DNA from: Jongsikchunia kroppenstedtii DSM 45133
Lineage (GTDB): Bacteria > Actinomycetota > Actinomycetes > Mycobacteriales > Mycobacteriaceae
Reading direction: 5' to 3'
NCBI RefSeq assembly: GCF_000380485.1
Contig: NZ_AQYG01000051.1
Coordinates: 310,001-374,000 of the forward strand
DNA: 64,000 nt
Positions 52,828 through 62,346 of this stretch are shown in pieces. A program made the translations under genes and the position numbers. Numbering within the stretch: the stretch's first letter is position 1; each line of letters starts with the position of its first letter. The notes beneath the pieces were generated by a model that saw nothing but the letters and a program-made list of their open reading frames with translations, had not been told where the DNA came from and did not search any database.

Positions 52828-54303
52828 TCAGCCGACCAGTTCCAGCTCGCCCGATTCCTCGACCTCGACCTCCTCGGCCTCCGGACGGTCGCCCTGGGTG
52901 AGGAACATCAGCAGCATGCCGGCGATCAGGATCACCCCGGCCACCAGGAACGCGGTCTGCGTGCCGGCGGTGAAGGCGTGCGTGGAACCCGCGCCTCCCC
53001 CGGCCGCACCGAACACCGCGACCAGAACCGCCAGCCCGAGCGTGCCACCGAGCTGCTGCATTGTGTTGACCAGGCCGGATGCGGCGCCCGAGTCCTCGGG
53101 CGCGACGCCCGCGAGAGACGCCGTCGTGAGCGACAGGAACGAGGTCCCACCGCCGAGACCGATGAGGATGAACGGCACCACGATCGACGCATAGGACGTG
53201 CTCGTATCGATTCCGGACAGCCAGAGCATGCCGACGGCGGCCAGGCCGAACCCGACCATGAGCAGCATGCGTCGGCTGAACCGGCCGACGAGATAGCGCG
53301 CCGACAACTGGGTGGACGAGAAGACGGCCGCAGTCATCGGCAGATATGCGAGACCGGTCATCAACGGGCTGAACTTCATGACGTCCTGCATGAACTGCGT
53401 AAGGAAGAACATCATGCCCATCATCCCGGCGACCATCACCAACCGGCCGGCGAAGGCCGACGACCGAGAAACGTTGGCGAACAACCGAAGCGGCGTGATC
53501 GGCTCGGCGGCATAGCGTTCGTTGACGACGAAGCCGACCAGCAGGGCGGCGCCGACCAGCAGCGCCGTGATGGTCACCGGCTTCGCCCAGCCATTGGACG
53601 CTGCGTTCACCAGCCCGTAGACGAGCGATCCGATGCCCAGCGTGGACGATGCCGCGCCGATGAAGTCGAACCGCTTGCTGGCCCGGCCGGTCGCCGGGAG
53701 CGCGATGGCGCCCAGCAGCAGCACCAGCAGACCGATCGGCACGTTGACGTAGAAGACCCAGCGCCAGTCGAGCGCCTGGACCAGCGTTCCGCCGAGCACC
53801 AGGCCCAGCGAGAACCCGCCGACCGAGACCGCGGTGAAGAGGCCCATCGCGCGGTTCCGCGGTCGGCCCTCCGGGAACATGGTCATGAGCAGCGCCAATG
53901 CGGCCGGCGCGGCGACCGCGGCGCCGATCCCCTGGACCGCACGCGAGGCGAGCAGCATCGCCGAATCGGTGGCGACGCCGCCGACCATCGAGGCGACTAC
54001 AAACAGCGACAACCCGGCCAAGAAGGTTCGGCGACGTCCCAGGATGTCGCCCATCCGCGCGCCGAGCAGCAGCAGGCCGCCGAACGTCAGAGTGTAGGCG
54101 TTGAGCACCCACGACAGATTGGCCGACGAAAAGCCAAGCGCCCGTTGGATATCAGGCAATGCGACGTTGACGATGGTGGCGTCGACGACGACCATCAGCT
54201 GGCAGCCGAGAACTGCCGCCAGCGCGAGAGCCGCAATGCGCTGCGGGGTCAGCACACCGCTGGCGCCCCGCAATGAAGACATGGATAAGGAAGGAAGGGA
54301 CAT
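52828..54303 (-). CDS. DHA2-type major-facilitator drug exporter
   Basis: The 491-residue protein has the 14-helix DHA2 (EmrB/QacA) pattern. Helix 1 carries VVVDATIVNVALPDIQRALG (motif D1), loop 2-3 carries GARMGDILGRRRTFLAGL (motif A), and helix 5 carries GFSLGLVLGGTLVQALDWRW (motif C, antiport). It is a proton-driven multidrug exporter. AGGAGAAGCC before the ATG supports the start. It is divergent from a TetR regulator gene, with two dyads between them, so the pair forms a classic repressor-pump module. Confidence 0.92.
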   Translation of the reverse strand: MSLPSLSMSSLRGASGVLTPQRIAALALAAVLGCQLMVVVDATIVNVALPDIQRALGFSSANLSWVLNAYTLTFGGLLLLGARMGDILGRRRTFLAGLSLFVVASMVGGVATDSAMLLASRAVQGIGAAVAAPAALALLMTMFPEGRPRNRAMGLFTAVSVGGFSLGLVLGGTLVQALDWRWVFYVNVPIGLLVLLLGAIALPATGRASKRFDFIGAASSTLGIGSLVYGLVNAASNGWAKPVTITALLVGAALLVGFVVNERYAAEPITPLRLFANVSRSSAFAGRLVMVAGMMGMMFFLTQFMQDVMKFSPLMTGLAYLPMTAAVFSSTQLSARYLVGRFSRRMLLMVGFGLAAVGMLWLSGIDTSTSYASIVVPFILIGLGGGTSFLSLTTASLAGVAPEDSGAASGLVNTMQQLGGTLGLAVLVAVFGAAGGGAGSTHAFTAGTQTAFLVAGVILIAGMLLMFLTQGDRPEAEEVEVEESGELELVG

Positions 54304-54346
54304 GTACGGCTTCTCCTATGGTTCGGAGTAGACTCGTGGACAGAAA

Positions 54347-54386
54347 CGGAAGCTTCCTCCAGTTACAATACGGAGGTAGCCTCCGG
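54347..54386. promoter_or_regulatory. Twin operator between the exporter and its TetR regulator
   Basis: Two 16-base sites of similar sequence, CGGAAGCTTCCTCCAG (54347-54362) and CGGAGGTAGCCTCCGG (54371-54386), have centres 24 bases apart in the shared promoter region. Both are dyads built on GGA(A/G)G. They are likely TetR binding sites. Confidence 0.6.
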
Positions 54387-54430
54387 TTTGCAATAGTTCA
54401 CTTGGTATTGGCACGTCAGGAGGGGTGACG

Positions 54431-55033
54431 ATGGCCCGGTCGGCGACAGAGTCGGCATCCACGTCGGGCGGATCGGCGCCGAAACCGCGGGCGGACGCCC
54501 AGCGAAACCGGGCCAAGCTCATCGGCGCCGCCCACACCGCATTCACCGAGACCGGCGTGAATGCCCCGCTGGAGAAGATCGCACAGAGCGCCGGGGTCGG
54601 CATCGGCACGCTCTACCGCCACTTCCCCACCCGCGCCGACCTGGTGCAGGCGGTATACGCGCAGTATTCGTCCGAGTTGGCCGATGCCGGCGAGGCGGCG
54701 ATGCGCACCGAGACGCCGGATATGGCGCTGCACAAGCTGTTTCGGCTCTTTCTGGACACCGCGCAGACCAAACGCGGAATGAAAGAGGTCATCCTTGCCG
54801 AGGTCGGCCAGGATGCACCGGTCTTCACTCAGGCCCGCGAGCGCACCCGCGCGGTCTTCGATCAGATCGTGTCCGCCGGCCAGACCGACGGACTGTTCCG
54901 CGATGACGTCTCCGCCGATGACGTCCACAAGATCATCGCCGGACTCACGATGACCTGCGCCTCCGACGCCACTCCGGCCGATCTGGACCGGATGGCGACG
55001 ATCATCGTCGACGGTTTGCGCGTTCCGCGCTGA
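54431..55033 (+). CDS. TetR family repressor
   Basis: The 200-residue protein has an N-terminal helix-turn-helix (RAKLIGAAHTAFTETGVNAP, LEKIAQSAGVGIGTLYRHFP) and an all-helical ligand-binding C-terminus. It should repress the divergent efflux pump, and probably itself, until an inducing compound binds. AGGAGG seven bases before the ATG at 54431 sets the start; a GTG at 54425 is too close to that site. Confidence 0.9.
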   Translation: MARSATESASTSGGSAPKPRADAQRNRAKLIGAAHTAFTETGVNAPLEKIAQSAGVGIGTLYRHFPTRADLVQAVYAQYSSELADAGEAAMRTETPDMALHKLFRLFLDTAQTKRGMKEVILAEVGQDAPVFTQARERTRAVFDQIVSAGQTDGLFRDDVSADDVHKIIAGLTMTCASDATPADLDRMATIIVDGLRVPR

Positions 55034-55926
<893 letters not shown>

Positions 55927-55960
55927 GCCCCGGCTGACACCAGACCAGCACGCACTGGCG

Positions 55961-55996
55961 ACTGTGCCCGCGCTCCTATTGGAGCGCGGGCACAGT
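55961..55996 (+). terminator. Terminator of the rpf-LysM gene
   Basis: ACTGTGCCCGCGCTCC pairs perfectly with GGAGCGCGGGCACAGT around a four-base loop, followed by TGTTTCT. This is a clear rho-independent terminator. Confidence 0.9.
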
Positions 55997-56086
55997 TGTT
56001 TCTACGGTCATTGCCTGCTTCTACAGTCATTGCCGCCGGCGGACCAGCCGACAGATATATATGTGTCGAACCGTCACAGAAAACTC

Positions 56087-56115
56087 TAGACACCCTTGTT
56101 GACTGGACGTACAAT
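56087..56115 (+). promoter_or_regulatory. Promoter of the flavin monooxygenase (leaderless)
   Basis: TAGACA (56087-56092), a 17-base spacer and TACAAT (56110-56115) end seven bases before the ATG at 56123. Transcription should start on the start codon itself. The spacer contains TTGT and ACAA flanks that might be part of an operator. Confidence 0.6.
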
Positions 56116-56122
56116 AAGCGTC

Positions 56123-57604
56123 ATGACTGCACAATACGACGCGGTAATCATCGGAGCCGGATTCGGCGGCATGGGTGCCGCTATCCAGCTCCAGGAGCTG
56201 GGCCTGCACAATCTGCTCATCCTCGACCGCGAGGACGACCTGGGCGGCACCTGGCACGTCAACCACTACCCCGGACTGGCCGTGGACATCCCGTCCGCCG
56301 TCTACTCCTATTCCTTCGAGCCCAACCCGTACTGGTCGCGCCTATTCGCACCGGGGTCCGAGCTCAAGAAGTACGCCGAGCACGTCGCCGATAAGTACGG
56401 CCTGCGCAAGTACATGAGGTTCGGCGTGGTGGTCAACGGCGCACGCTGGGACGCGGAGCATGACCACTGGGTGGTCTCCACGGCCGACGGCGACACCGTC
56501 ACCGGCACCTACCTGCTCACGGCGACCGGCTTCCTGTCGCAGCCGAGGATGCCTGATATCGAGGGAATCGACACCTTTGCCGGCAAGGTCATCCATACCA
56601 CCAAGTGGGACAACGACTTCGACCCCAAGGGCCGCAGGATCGGTGTCATCGGCACCGGCGCCACCGCGGTGCAGCTGATTCCGGAGCTGGCCAAGTCGGC
56701 GGCCGAACTCACCGTGTACCAGCGCACCGCCATCTGGGTGGTGCCGAAGATGGATGCGCATGTGCCCGGATTCGTCCGGCAGTTGTTCGCGCGGGTCCCG
56801 CAGACACAGAAGGCCGCCCGTAAGGTCGGCGGCACGGTGCTCGAGGCGATCATGGTCGGCGGCGTCCTGCACTTCCGCCAGTTCAAGGTGTTCAACCGCG
56901 GCGCCGCGGCGGCCGCCAAGGCGCATCTCTACGCGCAGGTCCGAGATCCCAAGGTGCGCAAAGCTTTGACGCCCGACTACGACTTCGGATGCAAGCGGCC
57001 GACCTTCTCCAACACCTACTTCCGCACGTTCAACAAGCCGAACGTAAAGCTGGAATCGACATCGATCGCCCGCGTCGAGCCGGACGGTATTGTGACGACC
57101 GACGGCAACAAGATCGAGATCGACACCCTGGTGCTGGCCACCGGCTTCAACCTGTGGGAGGCAAACTTCCCGGCCATCGAGGTGATCGGTCGCGAGGATC
57201 GGAATCTCGGAAAGTTCTGGCGGGACAACCGTTTCCAGGCATTCGAAGGCATCACTGTGCCGAAGTTCCCGAACTTCCTGAGCCTCAACAGCCCGTACAG
57301 CTACAGCGGCCTGTCGTACTTCGACACCATCGAATCGCAGATGCGGCACGTCAAGCGGCTGTTCCAGGAGATGCAGCGCCAGGGCGCCACCACGTTCGAG
57401 GTCACCGAGGCCGCCAACACCGACTTCCTCGACCGGATGACCCGCAAGCTGGACGACTCCGTCTTCATCCTCGGCAGCTGCGAGACCTCCCGCAGCTACT
57501 ACTTCAACCAGCACGGCGAGGCCACGCTGCTGCGTCCGACCTCGACGGCGTCGGCCTACGAGGAGCAGGGGACCTTCCCGCTGGAGGCGTACGAGATCGC
57601 CTGA
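56123..57604 (+). CDS. Flavin-containing monooxygenase (Baeyer-Villiger type)
   Basis: The 493-residue enzyme has an FAD Rossmann site GAGFGG (residues 11-16) and an NADPH site with RRIGVIGTGATAVQLIPELA. It also carries the fingerprint FxGxxxHxxxW as FAGKVIHTTKW. It should insert oxygen into a ketone or oxidise a heteroatom, using NADPH and O2. No dehydrogenase or hydrolase partner is adjacent, so the substrate is open. The ATG is probably read leaderless from a promoter ending seven bases upstream. A hairpin follows. Confidence 0.9.
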   Translation: MTAQYDAVIIGAGFGGMGAAIQLQELGLHNLLILDREDDLGGTWHVNHYPGLAVDIPSAVYSYSFEPNPYWSRLFAPGSELKKYAEHVADKYGLRKYMRFGVVVNGARWDAEHDHWVVSTADGDTVTGTYLLTATGFLSQPRMPDIEGIDTFAGKVIHTTKWDNDFDPKGRRIGVIGTGATAVQLIPELAKSAAELTVYQRTAIWVVPKMDAHVPGFVRQLFARVPQTQKAARKVGGTVLEAIMVGGVLHFRQFKVFNRGAAAAAKAHLYAQVRDPKVRKALTPDYDFGCKRPTFSNTYFRTFNKPNVKLESTSIARVEPDGIVTTDGNKIEIDTLVLATGFNLWEANFPAIEVIGREDRNLGKFWRDNRFQAFEGITVPKFPNFLSLNSPYSYSGLSYFDTIESQMRHVKRLFQEMQRQGATTFEVTEAANTDFLDRMTRKLDDSVFILGSCETSRSYYFNQHGEATLLRPTSTASAYEEQGTFPLEAYEIA

Positions 57605-57628
57605 CCTACTGGGAACGTGACGCATACA

Positions 57629-57659
57629 GGGTGCGGTGGACATAACGTCCGCCGCACCC
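57629..57659 (+). terminator. Hairpin after the flavin monooxygenase
   Basis: GGGTGCGGTGGAC pairs with GTCCGCCGCACCC (one G-T pair) around a five-base loop, 24 bases after the stop. The T-run is weak. Confidence 0.55.
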
Positions 57660-57739
57660 CGTATTAGTCATGGCCCCAGCACTTCCCGGGACGAGTCCCG
57701 GGCTGATTGGGTTCGTGGTCGATTCGGGCTCAGGCTGAT

Positions 57740-57860
57740 TCAGCCACGCTCGCCGCTCCGACGAATAGCCGGACTCGACAGCGTGAAGTCGAAGTCGTCA
57801 CTGACAGCGGTGTCGCTGACCAGCGATTCGCAGCCCCCCGCAAGCTCCGGCGCCGCCGCT
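57740..57860 (-). pseudogene. Fragment of a VOC (PhnB-like) gene
   Basis: Read on the minus strand, this stretch contains LVSDTAVSDDFDFTLSS in one frame and then runs out of frame. It closely matches LVSDSAVSHDFDFTPSS of the intact VOC gene at 59405-59788 on the same strand. The DNA is similar over about 120 bases (57740-57860 and 59530-59660) but clearly diverged. It is a broken second copy flanking the two unknown genes at 57948-59336. The rest of the 343-base gap after the monooxygenase holds no other gene. Confidence 0.7.
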
Positions 57861-57947
57861 ACGCAGGTTCTCCAAAAATCGGTTCGCATTGTCGGACTCG
57901 TCAGCTATACCGATCACAACCAATTCAGCGAAGACAAGGGGCAACCG

Positions 57948-58508
57948 ATGAGCGAATGGGATGCGCACGTGCACTGCACGTGCTTCCTTGACGGCTTGAC
58001 GAGCGCCCCGCCATATCCGCGATCTGAACTCACCGTCAACCGATTCGGCGTCGTCACCCTCCTGCACAGCCACGACCACTCCGAAGACCCCGAGGATCTC
58101 TGGTGCTGGCGCGTTGGCATGACCGCAGACGGAGCCGACGCACCGCAGCCATGTCGCCACGACAACATGAAACTGGTCGATGAGATCTTCTACTGGCCTG
58201 GCAGCGTTACTCACGTCGGCCGCTACCCAGCCGCCGAGAGTCTCATTCGCGACCTGGGACTCAGCCGACTCGATGCAGCGATCCACCGGCCGGCCAACTA
58301 CGACTTCGCGTCCGGCGGTATCTGGATGTATTCAACGGAAGCCGCCGAGTGCTTGGATGAGCTGCACCGACTCGTCAAGATGCCGCTTGAGGGAATCGGC
58401 AACGAGCGAACCTTCATAGATGCGCTGGAAATCTTGTTGCCAGCTGCTGTCGAAACCAGCAACCCGATCATCTGCCACTACAACGGCGTCGCAGATGATG
58501 CGTGGTGA
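57948..58508 (+). CDS. Protein of unknown function (accessory patch, first gene)
   Basis: The 186-residue soluble protein starts MSEWDAHVHCTCFLDG. It contains VVTLLHSHDHSEDPEDLWCW and IYPGS-like stretches (EIFYWPGSVTHVGRYPAAES), rich in His, Trp, Cys and acidic residues. No catalytic motif or family was recognised; its layout resembles small immunity-type or stand-alone domain proteins but this is only an impression. AAGGGGCAACC before the ATG at 57948 supports the start. Base use is less GC-rich than the neighbours. It is followed by a second unknown gene and flanked by VOC sequences. Confidence 0.6.
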   Translation: MSEWDAHVHCTCFLDGLTSAPPYPRSELTVNRFGVVTLLHSHDHSEDPEDLWCWRVGMTADGADAPQPCRHDNMKLVDEIFYWPGSVTHVGRYPAAESLIRDLGLSRLDAAIHRPANYDFASGGIWMYSTEAAECLDELHRLVKMPLEGIGNERTFIDALEILLPAAVETSNPIICHYNGVADDAW

Positions 58509-58538
58509 ACAGAGAACTCCCAAGTCGACTGCGGAAGA

Positions 58539-59336
58539 ATGAAACCACCGATTGAGCCACCAGTAACGCGCGACAAAGTGCGCGAACTCACGAAGCGGTG
58601 GGCATACGAGCCATCCACCGTAGGTGAATATCTTCACGAAGGCTTCAATAGCGACCCGGTATCCGGAGGATTCGCGTTCTCGTGCGATCGGGGGCTGGTC
58701 ATCGCGAGTACCGGCGGCAGTTGCATCTGGTCCGGCATCACCGGAGATGTTGCAGCGCAGCATGATGCGATCGACGAATTCTGGCGCAAGCAGCGGCACA
58801 AAGATCGTCCGCTCGCCATCGATCAGGTCAGTGTTTGGCACCGGGCTGCAATCGGAGCGCTCGTGCAGGGGCTCCCCTCCGTCGCCGACCTGCCAGAGCA
58901 CGAGCGCGAAGCTCTACCTGATCTTCCACGCGCTGAGGGACTTCTGATTGTGCTGCGCGGAACGCTACGCCGGGTCGAAAGTGCACCGACCGAGGCGGCC
59001 GCCCTGCGAATTCTGGCGGCCGACGACTGGCTGCTCAATACTCCAAGCGAGGCACTGGCCGCGCACCCGTGCCCGCTTTGCCAACGACTGGCACTCGGAT
59101 CGAGCGTTGGACGTGTCGAGGTGTGTGATCGTTGTGCGCGGCACGCGCGGTGCTGCGACAACCGGCTCGTCGCTGGATCAAACACGTCCCTGTTCGGCGG
59201 CTTCATCGCGGTGCACGTGGACGACAAGACTCCCTGTGATCAGGTCACTAGAAACGGAATCGTGTACATAGACAACAAGGTCTGCTGCATGGGCGAAGAA
59301 CGCATCGGCGGCGTGTATGTCGCGTACGAAACCTAG
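58539..59336 (+). CDS. Protein of unknown function with a zinc-ribbon-like Cys cluster (accessory patch, second gene)
   Basis: The 265-residue protein has a polar N-terminal region (VRELTKRWAYEPSTVGEYLH) and a central RAEGLLIVLRGTLRRVESAP. The C-terminal third holds CPLC and CDRC (C-x2-C-x15-C-x2-C), then RCCDN and VCCMGEE. The first four cysteines look like a zinc ribbon. It ends CCMGEERIGGVYVAYET. It lies 30 bases after the first unknown gene, so the two are likely cotranscribed. No known family was recognised and no function is proposed. Confidence 0.55.
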   Translation: MKPPIEPPVTRDKVRELTKRWAYEPSTVGEYLHEGFNSDPVSGGFAFSCDRGLVIASTGGSCIWSGITGDVAAQHDAIDEFWRKQRHKDRPLAIDQVSVWHRAAIGALVQGLPSVADLPEHEREALPDLPRAEGLLIVLRGTLRRVESAPTEAAALRILAADDWLLNTPSEALAAHPCPLCQRLALGSSVGRVEVCDRCARHARCCDNRLVAGSNTSLFGGFIAVHVDDKTPCDQVTRNGIVYIDNKVCCMGEERIGGVYVAYET

Positions 59337-59404
59337 GTCCGGACGGCATGGAGTTGGACGCAAACTCTCTTGCCTTCAGCCCGACGACTTCGCACACACT
59401 GCGG

Positions 59405-59788
59405 TCAGGGCCGGTTCAGCTGCCAGGACACGCCGAACCTGTCATTGACCCAGGCGAACGCCGTCGAGAACCCGTAGTTGTCCAACGGCATGAGCGTGCC
59501 GCCGCCCTCACCGAGCGTGGCGACCAACCACTCCAGTTCGGCACGCTCGGTGACGTCGACGAACAGCGAACTCGACGGTGTGAAGTCGAAGTCGTGACTG
59601 ACAGCGCTGTCGCTCACCAGGATTCGCAGTCCCGCGAGCTCCAGCTCCGCCAGCATGATCCCGGACCCCGGCGCCGGATGCGGCGTGGACGACACCACCC
59701 GACTACCGGGGAACGCCGAAAGATAAAGCTCGATCGCCGATGCGGCAACGCCCCCCTGAAACATGAGAAACGGTCGAATGGCTGCCAT
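59405..59788 (-). CDS. VOC family protein (PhnB/3-demethylubiquinone-methyltransferase-like fold)
   Basis: The 127-residue protein reads AAIRPFLMFQGGVAASAIEL, then GIMLAELELAGLRILVSDSA, TERAELEWLVATLGEGG and FAWVNDRFGVSWQLN. This is the PhnB-like VOC subgroup. The ATG at 59788 is preferred over a GTG four codons earlier. It is the intact counterpart of the broken copy at 57740-57860, on the other side of two unknown genes. The function is unknown. Confidence 0.82.
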   Translation of the reverse strand: MAAIRPFLMFQGGVAASAIELYLSAFPGSRVVSSTPHPAPGSGIMLAELELAGLRILVSDSAVSHDFDFTPSSSLFVDVTERAELEWLVATLGEGGGTLMPLDNYGFSTAFAWVNDRFGVSWQLNRP

Positions 59789-59842
59789 GGTTGCGGACAC
59801 TACGACGCGCGCCCAATACGGGCAACCCGGGCCGGTGACCGG

Positions 59843-60832
59843 TTAGGTCACCAGCACCGCGGCTCCACTGAACCTGCCGAACTTGAGGTCCCGCAGGGCC
59901 CGGTCGGCGGTATCCAATGAGTAGGGGTGGGTCGTGAGATGCAGCGGATGCTGCGCGGCGAACGCCAGGAATTCCCGGGCGGCCGCGCGCGTGTTGGACG
60001 TGACGCTGCGAAGCTGACGTTCGCGGAACAGATGTCGCTGGTAGTTCAGTGGCGGCACGTCGCTCATGTGGATCCCGGCGACGGCCAGCGTGCCGCCGGC
60101 GTCGAGGGCTTCCAGCGCCGGCAGCACGAGATCACCCACCGGCGCGAACAGGATCGCCGCGTCGAGCGGTTCGGGCGGCGGGTCTGCGGCACCCTGTGCC
60201 GACGCGGCACCGAGATCGAGGGCCAGCTGCCTGGATGCGGCATCCCGGGTCATCACATGCACCCGGGCGCCCCGATGGATCGCGACCTGCGCGGTGATGT
60301 GCGCGCTTCCGCCGAAGCCGTAGATCCCCAGGACACCGCCGTCGGGCAGCTCCGCCCGTTGCAGCGCGTGGTAGCCGATGATCCCCGCACACAACAGGGG
60401 CGCGACGTCGACATCGGTATAGCCATCCGGCAGCGGCAATGCATAGGCGGCCGGTACGACGGCGTACTCGGCGTAACCACCATCGAAATCCCAACCGGTA
60501 TACCGTGATTCGGGACAGAGATTCTCGGCGCCGCGTCGGCAGTATCGGCAGACTCCACACGTATGCCGCAGCCAGGGAATGCCCACGCGCTGGCCCACGA
60601 CGAAGTCGCCGGCCGGGCTCACCACCTCGGCGACCACTTCATGCCCCGGGACCACGTGATCACGATGAACCGGCAGATCCCCTTCGACCACGTGCAGGTC
60701 GGTCCGGCACACCCCGCACGCCAGCACCCGCACCGATAACTCGCCTGCCGCCGGCCGCGGCTCTGGCGCAGTTCGTAATACGACCGGCGCGCCGTCGACC
60801 GGCCCCGGCGTCGTCACCATCCACGCTTTCAT
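59843..60832 (-). CDS. Zinc-dependent alcohol dehydrogenase
   Basis: The 329-residue medium-chain dehydrogenase has catalytic zinc ligands in [14 protein letters not shown] and [10 protein letters not shown] and structural zinc cysteines in [15 protein letters not shown]. The NAD-binding [17 protein letters not shown] follows. It oxidises or reduces alcohols and aldehydes. It starts with [10 protein letters not shown]. It lies beside an epimerase-membrane fusion gene on the same strand, with 59 bases between. Confidence 0.9.
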   Translation of the reverse strand: MKAWMVTTPGPVDGAPVVLRTAPEPRPAAGELSVRVLACGVCRTDLHVVEGDLPVHRDHVVPGHEVVAEVVSPAGDFVVGQRVGIPWLRHTCGVCRYCRRGAENLCPESRYTGWDFDGGYAEYAVVPAAYALPLPDGYTDVDVAPLLCAGIIGYHALQRAELPDGGVLGIYGFGGSAHITAQVAIHRGARVHVMTRDAASRQLALDLGAASAQGAADPPPEPLDAAILFAPVGDLVLPALEALDAGGTLAVAGIHMSDVPPLNYQRHLFRERQLRSVTSNTRAAAREFLAFAAQHPLHLTTHPYSLDTADRALRDLKFGRFSGAAVLVT

Positions 60833-60891
60833 CAGATGTCCCTCGGCTCGTCAACACAGCGTTCCGTAGACACCATTCTCGAACAGCGCGG

Positions 60892-62298
60892 CTATCGAAT
60901 GCTGCTGTTCCGGACGGACGCACCCAGAGAACCACCTTCACGTCGCCAAGGCGACGCGGGAGCGTCTCGCCCGGACAGCACCATGATCGCCACCCCGGCG
61001 ACCATCTGCGCGGCAAGCAGAACAAGGCTGGCGACCGCATCGCCCGTGGTCGCGAAGTGGTGATGGTGCACGGCATGGAAGACGAGATGGGGTACGGCCT
61101 CGATCGCCGCGATCAGCCCCATGGCGAGCAGCCAGCCCTGTCGCCCGATCACGGCCGCGACCACCCCGGCGACGCCGGCGGCCAGATAGAAGCCGCCGAG
61201 GTCCGTGATCAGATGCTCGTTGTAGGGCGGCTCCGACAACGCCCAGTGCCGACCGAAACCTGGGAACTGCTGATACCAGTTAGACGGCGCGAGCGTGGCC
61301 CAGCAACCGATGGCGCAGAAGAAGATTCCGATGATGGCCGCGAGTGCCCGGGCCAGCATCAGCAGACGCCCGGGTTGCCATAGGTCGGCCGTTGCGCGCC
61401 AACCGTCACGCGCATTCGGATAGACGGGCCGCCAGCCGGTCGCGTCTTTGAATCGCTGATTGGAGACGCGCTGCGAGCGCATCACCGCCGCCATGTTCTG
61501 ACCGGCGAGCCCGATCAGTCGACCCGGTGCGCCGATCAGCGGGCGGCGACCCACGGCATCGGAGATCGCCTGGCCGTAATCGTGTTTCGTCATCGGCTCG
61601 TCGTCGACGACGTTGTAAACGCCCGCCCCGGCATCCAGCGCGGCGACGACCGCCCGGCCGGCGTCCACGAGATGGATCGGCGAGAAATACCCGTCCGGCG
61701 GTCCATACACGACGCGCACCCCGGCTTTCGCCATCGTCAACATGTCATTGTTCTGACTGGAACCGGGGCCGTAGAACAGCCCGAACCGAAGCACCACGCC
61801 AGCACCACCGGCCTCAGTGAATCGACGGATAGTGTTCTCCGACAGCGGGGTTGATTCGACGACCGGATAGATCGCCATCGACACATCCTCCGTGATGGGG
61901 TCGTCGCGGGACGGATAGGCCAACGCGATCGATTCCTGGATGACGCGTCCCACCCCGGCCGCGAGCGCGGCGTCCACGACCGCAGTGGTCCCCTCGGTTC
62001 GGATACGCGCGTTGTCACGCCACGCTCGGGCGAACGGATAGGCAAAGGTCGACGGGATCGCGGTCGCCAGATTGACGACGGCGTCGTGCCCCTCGAACGC
62101 CCGTGTCATGCCGTCGACGTCGAAAATCGACACGAACACCGGCACCGCACCCATCTCCGCGACCACTCCGGCCTTCTCTCGGGTGCGTACCATCGCCGAG
62201 ACCTGATGCCCTGCCTCGATCAACGCCCGCACCGCGTGCGGTCCGATCGCGCCGGTAGCACCGGTGACAAACACTCGCTTCGCAGTTCGATCTGGCAT
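60892..62298 (-). CDS. NAD-dependent epimerase/SDR fused to a four-helix membrane domain
   Basis: The 468-residue protein has an N-terminal extended SDR domain (VFVTGATGAIGPHAVRALIE, residues 9-28, then VVNLATAIPSTFAYPF and VLRFGLFYGPGS). A C-terminal hydrophobic domain of about four helices follows, with LARALAAIIGIFFCAIGCWA, LGGFYLAAGVAGVVAAVIG and VASLVLLAAQMVAGVAIM. The second part resembles DUF4345/DoxX-like membrane proteins. The fusion puts a nucleotide-dependent enzyme at the membrane. The substrate is unknown. It is divergent from a MocR regulator 48 bases away, which may control it. Confidence 0.85.
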   Translation of the reverse strand: MPDRTAKRVFVTGATGAIGPHAVRALIEAGHQVSAMVRTREKAGVVAEMGAVPVFVSIFDVDGMTRAFEGHDAVVNLATAIPSTFAYPFARAWRDNARIRTEGTTAVVDAALAAGVGRVIQESIALAYPSRDDPITEDVSMAIYPVVESTPLSENTIRRFTEAGGAGVVLRFGLFYGPGSSQNNDMLTMAKAGVRVVYGPPDGYFSPIHLVDAGRAVVAALDAGAGVYNVVDDEPMTKHDYGQAISDAVGRRPLIGAPGRLIGLAGQNMAAVMRSQRVSNQRFKDATGWRPVYPNARDGWRATADLWQPGRLLMLARALAAIIGIFFCAIGCWATLAPSNWYQQFPGFGRHWALSEPPYNEHLITDLGGFYLAAGVAGVVAAVIGRQGWLLAMGLIAAIEAVPHLVFHAVHHHHFATTGDAVASLVLLAAQMVAGVAIMVLSGRDAPASPWRREGGSLGASVRNSSIR

Positions 62299-62346
62299 AC
62301 GCAGGAACGCTACCGAGACACCGGGCCACGATTAGGCTCCACATTC

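Noticed and set aside
57740-59660. Target-site duplication of an insertion sequence
   Set aside because: The repeated segments are about 120 bases, clearly diverged and part of a VOC gene, with no transposase or terminal inverted repeats; gene duplication or recombination fits better.
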